Source: Chloroflexota bacterium (GTDB taxonomy: Bacteria > Chloroflexota > JAJPGV01). Taken from it: 64,000 nucleotides of DNA. The notes beneath the pieces are model-generated. The model had not been told where the DNA came from and did no database searches. It saw only the letters and a program-made list of their open reading frames with translations. Positions 59,076-64,000 of the stretch are shown here, piece after piece (position 1 is the stretch's first letter; each line of letters begins with the position of its first letter). The DNA is taken from the NCBI GenBank assembly GCA_021325635.1, contig JAJPGV010000008.1, positions 1 through 64,000 on the forward strand. The letters are read 5' to 3'. Made by a program: the position numbers and the translations under genes.

Positions 59076-61719
59076 CCCAGATGTCCTGTGCGGTGTTGGC
59101 GTAGAGCGCCACAGCGAACCAAGCCCATTCCTGGCTGTAGAGATCGCCCGGCTCTCCCCAGAAGACGTCCCCTCCGGCCCGTTGTGAGGCACCGAAGATC
59201 CGCGAATCGTAGAAACCATTAGCCTGCTCGGGATCTGTCTGCAGCAGGACAGCCAGGGCCCCGGCGTTGCCGACCATGCTCGGTGACGCATTCCGAACCG
59301 AGCCGTCATGCGCATAAACCGAGCCAAGCTGTCCCGGCCCCGCCGCCGCCTGGCGAATGAATCCGGCCTGTTTCAGGAAGTCGAATGCCCGCGCGTCTCC
59401 GGACCACACGGCATCGAGCGCTACGCGCCAGTAGGCACGCGGCGCATCGTAGCTGTAGGCCGAGCCACCGGCGGGCAGGTCGCCATCGAACAGCCGTCCC
59501 GTGGCACGATCGAGCGCCAGCCAGTCAGGGGGCAGCCCGGCCGAGCCCTGCGTGCCCAGCGCCAGGCTCGAGCTGGCCGAGAGCGTACGGTAGCTCGAGT
59601 CGACGAGGGCCAGCCAGGGATGGTCGGGGTCAACCTGCTGGAACACGCGGTAGGCGTATGGCGCGAAGTGACTCGGGTTCAGCTCTACGCTGCCTCCCTG
59701 GCCGATCCAATCGCCCGCCGCCAGATACGGCTCGCCCGCGACCACAATGACTTCCCTCTGCCAGATGGCGCGTACCAGGGACGTGCCCTCCGCGAGAAGC
59801 GTCGGGTCATCCCACCTGCGGCCGGCCATGAGCAGCGCCAAGGCAGCATCCGTATCCGCGTCGCTGGTCGAGTGCCGGTCGGAGACCGCCCCGTTGCGCC
59901 AAGACCAGGCCAGCACTCCTCCATCGAGGAGCTCGCGGGCGGTCCAACCCCACACTCGGTCGAACTCGGCTCGATCGTTCATCCACACCGCGCGCAGCAT
60001 GGCGCTGGCCTGGCTTTCCGCCGTCACTACCCCATCCGAGCCAACGTATGCGCCGTCCCGCTCGAAGTGCGACGTGAGGAAGCGCGCGCTGCCGGCCACC
60101 AGGCGCTGCTCGGTCTCGCCAATCCTGTCCACCTTCCACAGCTCCACCTCGCTGTCTTCGGCCTTCCAGCTTTTGACCGGGTGGGCATTGTCCAGCGCCT
60201 CCAGAGCTACCTGGTCGTTGGTATCTCGGAAGATGCCAGCCAAACCCGGCGACATGATGAGATAGTCCACGTTGGAGCCGCTGCCGTCGAATACGCCGTC
60301 GCGCACCGCCGGGTCACCCGCCACCCGCCAGTGGCTGTGCACGTTAGGGAAGCCGGGCAAGGCGCCATTGGGCTCACGCAGGTCTGTCCACAGATCGTCG
60401 CGCGTCACGATCTTGCTGTCGGCGGGAACGTTGGCCTTGATCCAGGCCACAGCCATACGACCAGCGTCACCCGGGTGGCGCTCGTACAGTGGCTGCAGCG
60501 TGCCGGCAGCCAGGTAGCCGGCCACCAGGCCCAGGCTGCTCAGAGCGGCGATCGCTGCCCCCGCCACGCCTGGCAGTCGCTTGGTGAGCGCTCCCAGCAG
60601 CAGCGCCAAGTTGAGACACAGGAACGGCAGCGCAACGATGACGTAGAAGTCCAGCACCACGCCACCGCGAGCCAGGTACAGCATGGGCAGCAGTCCCAGA
60701 AGCCCCCCGGCAAGCGCCTGCCTGGAACGAATGCCACGGGCCAGGTTGGCGATCGCCGCGGCGGTGCCTCCAATCAGGAGGAAGGGGTCCAGCGGCAGCC
60801 ACTCCGTTCGCAGCAGCTGCCGGAACAGGTTGTCCGGGTTGAGCAGGCCACCTCCGCCGCGGGTGGCCTGCCAGATGAGCGCCGTGATGAGCGAGACGTG
60901 ATCGCCCGGGGCGCTCCCCAGCCAGCCGGCCGGGAGCAGCTCGCCCTTCAAGAACGCGTACAGGAAGTACAGGCTGCCAACCAGGCTCATTGGCAGGAGC
61001 CAGGCAACGACCCCAAAGCCCTGTTGATGGCGGTGGCGCTGCTGCACGGCAATGTAGACCATGGCCGGCAGGAGCACCACCGCCGTCTCCTTACTCACCA
61101 GGGCCAGGCCGAAGCAGAGCCCGCTGCCGGCCACGCGACTCAGCCGGCCCTGTCCATCGAGCAGCAGGTCCAGGCTCAGCAGCGCCCAAAACAGCATGAT
61201 CGGGTCGAGCAGCATCATGCGCATGAAGAACGTCGACAGGGGCGACACGCCGAACACCAGCACGCCAAAGGCGGCCGCCGGCGCCGGACAGGCCAGCTTT
61301 CGCGCCAGGCGGTAGAGCAGCCAGGCCATGGCGGCGTGCAGGATGAGCATCAGCATCCGCCCGCCATCGACCGCCGAACCGAAGGTATTCACCCCACCGC
61401 TGACCAGCATCCAGACAGCCATGAGGATCCATCCGCCCGGCGAGTGGTCGTACACGTAGGTGTACGGCGCCAGCCGACCCTGCCGCAGCACCGCCCACGC
61501 CTGCTCGGCATAGATGCCTTCATCGTCACGAAAGGTCGACGCCGGGTAGTCGAACATGTTCAGGCCATGGGCCAGCGCGGTGAGCACTACCAGCGCGAGC
61601 ACGATCGGACGCTCATCCTCGAATGCCGCGGCAACCTGGCGAGCGATCGATGCGCCGCCCGCACGGTAGAGCGCGGGACGGGCTTGGGGCAGTGCGGCGT
61701 TGGCCACGTTCCTAGCCAT
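59065..61719 (-). CDS. Fusion of GT-C (PMT/ArnT-like) membrane glycosyltransferase and GH8 glycanase
   Basis: An 884-residue protein. Residues about 35-440 are a multi-helix GT-C enzyme with the first-loop motif FRDDEGIYAEQAW, the family acid pair. A soluble link (450-550) joins a GH8-type (alpha/alpha)6 barrel at about 555-884. GH8 motifs are intact: Glu568 in TAESQASAML as general acid, SDADTDAALALL at 619 with the base Asp, NPSHFAPYAYRVF, and SYDAPRAYWRVAL. GH8 includes cellulase BcsZ. It overlaps the GT2 gene by 8 bases. The pairing of polymer transfer and hydrolysis in one chain is unusual. Confidence 0.9.
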   Translation of the reverse strand: MARNVANAALPQARPALYRAGGASIARQVAAAFEDERPIVLALVVLTALAHGLNMFDYPASTFRDDEGIYAEQAWAVLRQGRLAPYTYVYDHSPGGWILMAVWMLVSGGVNTFGSAVDGGRMLMLILHAAMAWLLYRLARKLACPAPAAAFGVLVFGVSPLSTFFMRMMLLDPIMLFWALLSLDLLLDGQGRLSRVAGSGLCFGLALVSKETAVVLLPAMVYIAVQQRHRHQQGFGVVAWLLPMSLVGSLYFLYAFLKGELLPAGWLGSAPGDHVSLITALIWQATRGGGGLLNPDNLFRQLLRTEWLPLDPFLLIGGTAAAIANLARGIRSRQALAGGLLGLLPMLYLARGGVVLDFYVIVALPFLCLNLALLLGALTKRLPGVAGAAIAALSSLGLVAGYLAAGTLQPLYERHPGDAGRMAVAWIKANVPADSKIVTRDDLWTDLREPNGALPGFPNVHSHWRVAGDPAVRDGVFDGSGSNVDYLIMSPGLAGIFRDTNDQVALEALDNAHPVKSWKAEDSEVELWKVDRIGETEQRLVAGSARFLTSHFERDGAYVGSDGVVTAESQASAMLRAVWMNDRAEFDRVWGWTARELLDGGVLAWSWRNGAVSDRHSTSDADTDAALALLMAGRRWDDPTLLAEGTSLVRAIWQREVIVVAGEPYLAAGDWIGQGGSVELNPSHFAPYAYRVFQQVDPDHPWLALVDSSYRTLSASSSLALGTQGSAGLPPDWLALDRATGRLFDGDLPAGGSAYSYDAPRAYWRVALDAVWSGDARAFDFLKQAGFIRQAAAGPGQLGSVYAHDGSVRNASPSMVGNAGALAVLLQTDPEQANGFYDSRIFGASQRAGGDVFWGEPGDLYSQEWAWFAVALYANTAQDIWDEG

Positions 61720-63034
61720 GAAGGGCCACGTCGGCTTCCAAGCCGGTCTCGAGCGGACTCAGCGGTCGGAGCTGGGCCGTGCGGTGCGCCCCCACGTGCG
61801 TGGTCTTCTCCCAGCCGTTCGCCCCACGCAGGAAACGCCACAGGGCGCGGACGGCGGCGAAGCTGAGCAGCCAGTGGTAGGGCAGGTAGGCCAGCACGAG
61901 CTGCAGCCCCAGCAGACGCGACGACCGCAGTCGGTGCACATAGGCGAACTCCCGCAGGCCAACCAGCGTGAGCGTCACCTGTATGGCCAGCGCGTACAGT
62001 GGAGCAGCGCTCACCATCGCCACCAGGACCGGTACGCGCGCGAAGAACATCAGCCATACGCTGAACGGCAGATAGGCCAGCGTCAGCACCTGCAGCAGCG
62101 AGAACGACAGTGTGTATAACGCCAGCAGGCGCTGGCCCAGGGTCGGCAGCCGCCGCCAATCACCCTTCATCAGCACCTGCAGGAAGCCCTGGTCCCAGCG
62201 TGTGCGCTGGCGCACGAGATCGGGCACGGTTGGCGGCGTCTCCTCTCGGGTGACGTAGGCGTCGTCGTAGACCACCCGGATGGCGGCCCCCGCCGCGCTG
62301 AGCCGCATGCCCAGATCCGCATCCTCGGTCAGGCACTCCTGGTCCCACCCTCCGTGCTGCTCGAGCAGCGGCCGCCGGATGAACACGGTGTTGCCGCCCA
62401 GGGGAACCATGCCAATCGAGGCGTGATAGTGCAGCCGGCTCTTGAACCAGAAGAAGTACTCCAGCACGTTGAGCGCGCAATACCAGCGATCGGCGTAGTT
62501 CATCAGCTGCACGCCGCTCTGGACGACCGCCGCACCCTCTCGCTGCATGATCGTGTTCACCACCCGCAAGATGTCGGGATGGGGCTCATCCTCCGCGTCG
62601 AAGATGGTCACCACGTCGCCTCGGGCGTGGGCCAGGCCCACGTTCAGGGCGTGCGGCTTGTTGATCGGCGGCTCGGCGAAGCGCACCAGCGAGACGTTGT
62701 CGACGCCGGCTTGCTCCAGCTCGGCAATCTTGCGGTTGACGGCTATCGCCGTGCCCTCGTCACCGGCCTCGACGATCACCACGATTTGCACCAGCTCACG
62801 CGGATAGCGCAGATCGGCGATGCGCTGCAGCGTATCTTCGATGACCGCCTCCTCATGGCGGGCGGGCAGCAGCACCGTGAAGCTCCAGCCCGGCGGCAGC
62901 AGCGACGCTGGTGCTCGGCCGTGGGCGCTGCGGATCTTGTCCTGCCAGGCGTACAGCATCAGCATGCTGGCATAGGCCGACTGCGCCGCCAACGCCAGCG
63001 AGAGGAAGGCAAGAAGAAAGGGCCCGGCGCTCAC
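61712..63034 (-). CDS. Processive family 2 glycosyltransferase, cellulose/hyaluronan-synthase-like
   Basis: A 440-residue membrane synthase. An N-terminal helix (LLAFLSLALAAQSAYASMLML) is followed by the GT-A domain: FTVLLPARHEEAVIEDTL, IFDAEDEPHPD (DxD), LTEDADLGMRL (TED), and QRTRWDQG (QxxRW). Two or more C-terminal helices follow (LALYTLSFSLLQVLTLAYL; VPVLVAMVSAAPLYALAI). These motifs mark processive polymer synthases. There is no PilZ domain. GTG start; it is the first gene of the locus. Confidence 0.93.
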   Translation of the reverse strand: MSAGPFLLAFLSLALAAQSAYASMLMLYAWQDKIRSAHGRAPASLLPPGWSFTVLLPARHEEAVIEDTLQRIADLRYPRELVQIVVIVEAGDEGTAIAVNRKIAELEQAGVDNVSLVRFAEPPINKPHALNVGLAHARGDVVTIFDAEDEPHPDILRVVNTIMQREGAAVVQSGVQLMNYADRWYCALNVLEYFFWFKSRLHYHASIGMVPLGGNTVFIRRPLLEQHGGWDQECLTEDADLGMRLSAAGAAIRVVYDDAYVTREETPPTVPDLVRQRTRWDQGFLQVLMKGDWRRLPTLGQRLLALYTLSFSLLQVLTLAYLPFSVWLMFFARVPVLVAMVSAAPLYALAIQVTLTLVGLREFAYVHRLRSSRLLGLQLVLAYLPYHWLLSFAAVRALWRFLRGANGWEKTTHVGAHRTAQLRPLSPLETGLEADVALHG

Positions 63035-63075
63035 ATTCAGACGCTACAGGGAGGCGGCCCCGGCGACCAACGATC

Positions 63076-63081
63076 TTTATA
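63076..63081 (-). promoter_or_regulatory. Possible -10 box TATAAA upstream of the EPS locus
   Basis: TATAAA on the minus strand lies about 42 bases before the GT2 start. No convincing -35 box accompanies it. Confidence 0.25.
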
Positions 63082-63168
63082 CCCGAGTTGGATTGCCTGT
63101 TTGTCCTACGTTCATCGGGTAGTGCTGCACGTGCCACGGCCGGCAAATTCCGCGGCGGACAAACGGGA

Positions 63169-63198
63169 GGCGGGGCCGGGAACATTCCCGACCCCGCC
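63169..63198 (-). terminator. Hairpin after the low-complexity gene at the window end
   Basis: GGCGGGG pairs with CCCCGCC and CGGGAA with TTCCCG, with one C-A mismatch, 28 bases after the stop at 63226. It should end that transcript before the EPS locus. Confidence 0.6.
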
Positions 63199-63225
63199 GT
63201 GCCCGTGGAACGGATCTGCGCTGCC

Positions 63226-64000
63226 CTAGGGCAACAGGCCCGATAGCATCGCGGCTATCCTGGCCAACAGACCGCTGGCTGGGTTAGTCGAGCTCGACGA
63301 GCTCACGCTCGCCGGCCGCGTCGTCGCGGTCGTCACTGTTCCGCCACCAGCCGCATCCACGCTGCCCACCGTAGTGGTATGCGTGTTGTCGCCGATGTGG
63401 CCGGTGCTCGACGTGCTGCCGCTGACGCCATTCGCGGTACCCAGATCGGTGATGGTGGCCGTCCCGGTGCTGGTCGACACCGCGGACGATATGCCACCCC
63501 TCTTCGCTCCACCGGTCGTGACGGTCGGTGCCCCGCCGCCCGTTACGTCAACCGAGGCATCGACACCGCCCACCGTGACGTCTCCGGACATTGCACTGGC
63601 CACGGCTGCATCGACAGCGTGCTCGACCTGATCGTTGAATGACTTGGTGTTCGAGCCAGGCCCTGTGCCGGCGTTGCCGCCGCCCGCGCCATCAACGAAA
63701 TCGATCTCGCCGGTCGTGGTGTTGTTGCCGTTCATACCCACGGCGGTAGCCGATCCGCTGGTGCCGCTGGCCGTGCCGGTATTGGAGACGTTGGTGGTGT
63801 TGGAAGTGTTGATGGTGGCCCCGGCATTAGCACCCGCGGTTGCCGAGCCGGTGGCGCCACCGGTCGTCGCGGAGGGAGCGCCCGGGTTCATCACGTTGGT
63901 GATGGCCAACCCGATTCCGTCACCCTTCACGTCGCCGCTCTGGGCCTCAGCCACGTCACCCTCGCGGCTGTCGATCTTCTGGCGGTTATGGACTTCCGTG
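63226..64000 (-). CDS. Low-complexity Gly/Ser/Thr-rich protein, partial
   Basis: The frame is open to the window edge, so the N-terminus is missing. At least 257 residues are seen: an upstream part HNRQKIDSREGDVAEAQSGD and then long Gly/Ser/Thr/Ala/Asn stretches (NTSNTTNVSNTGTASGTSGS) with periodic GDV and VGG blocks, ending in a hydrophobic amphipathic tail GLLARIAAMLSGLLP. Repetitive composition suggests a surface fibre or matrix protein. No catalytic motif. It lies upstream of the EPS locus on the same strand but is separated by a terminator. Confidence 0.6.
   Translation of the reverse strand, partial: TEVHNRQKIDSREGDVAEAQSGDVKGDGIGLAITNVMNPGAPSATTGGATGSATAGANAGATINTSNTTNVSNTGTASGTSGSATAVGMNGNNTTTGEIDFVDGAGGGNAGTGPGSNTKSFNDQVEHAVDAAVASAMSGDVTVGGVDASVDVTGGGAPTVTTGGAKRGGISSAVSTSTGTATITDLGTANGVSGSTSSTGHIGDNTHTTTVGSVDAAGGGTVTTATTRPASVSSSSSTNPASGLLARIAAMLSGLLP

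Noticed and set aside
59308-61866. An 852-residue open frame on the plus strand
   Set aside because: It lies antisense to the GT-C/GH8 gene. Its composition (His, Gln and Arg-rich, no hydrophobic pattern) is that of a mirror frame in GC-rich coding DNA.

Overview
The window is high-GC, gene-dense bacterial chromosome with genes on both strands and no rRNA, tRNA, CRISPR array or insertion sequence that I could find. Many short overlaps join genes into operons (ATGA or TGATG junctions). GTG and TTG starts are common, and the secreted proteins carry Thr-Pro linkers such as TPTPTP. Together with bactofilin, FtsB-like, ECF/anti-sigma, polyprenyl synthase and GT9/heptose genes, this suggests a soil or groundwater member of the Chloroflexota/Dormibacterota group. 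That placement is inference from style and gene content, not a phylogeny.

1-14.7 kb is mostly housekeeping: HAD phosphatase, bactofilin, a B12-type radical SAM protein, DoxX, a probable operon (cytidylate-kinase-like, ECF sigma, anti-sigma, a Fic-fold protein with a ruined active site, and a small helical protein), an HDAC-family deacetylase overlapping lipoyl synthase, an FmdB zinc ribbon, an FtsB-like septum protein, a polyprenyl diphosphate synthase, a response regulator, peroxiredoxin Bcp and a secreted linker protein. 14.8-25.8 kb is a catabolic or accessory block: two class II aldolases and a UbiD decarboxylase under a FadR-type regulator, an SsuB-like ATPase with no permease, FMN split-barrel proteins, a second GntR regulator, a zinc-type dehydrogenase without catalytic zinc ligands, a PanB-like protein, a leaderless substrate-binding-fold protein and a VOC protein. 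Three near-identical palindromes (core GTCYGACA) lie at control positions in this block and suggest a regulon.

25.9-31.2 kb holds poorly recognised small proteins, a receiver-only protein and a PAS-GGDEF-EAL c-di-GMP enzyme. 32.0-44.2 kb is a ten-gene minus-strand glycan operon. It carries the phosphoheptose isomerase (fused to a glycosyltransferase), GmhB and bifunctional HldE needed for ADP-heptose, three GT9 heptosyltransferase-like proteins, two further GT4 enzymes, an SDR and a glycogen-debranching-type glucosidase.

44.3-58.6 kb contains a membrane-anchored glycosidase, a phosphodiester-glycosidase lipoprotein, topoisomerase IB with a one-base frameshift, an MFS transporter, a Ser/Gly/Thr-rich lipoprotein, Hsp20 with a PfpI protein, a soluble histidine kinase, an LpxL-like acyltransferase candidate and a large secreted glycosidase-like protein preceded by a Met-rich leader ORF. 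A run of three perfect hairpins at 54.3-54.4 kb looks like a leader RNA ending in an intrinsic terminator.

58.6-63.0 kb is a compact three-gene locus: a processive GT2 synthase, a GT-C glycosyltransferase fused to a GH8 glycanase, and a small two-helix membrane protein. It is the strongest candidate here for an undescribed exopolysaccharide system. The window ends inside a low-complexity surface protein gene.
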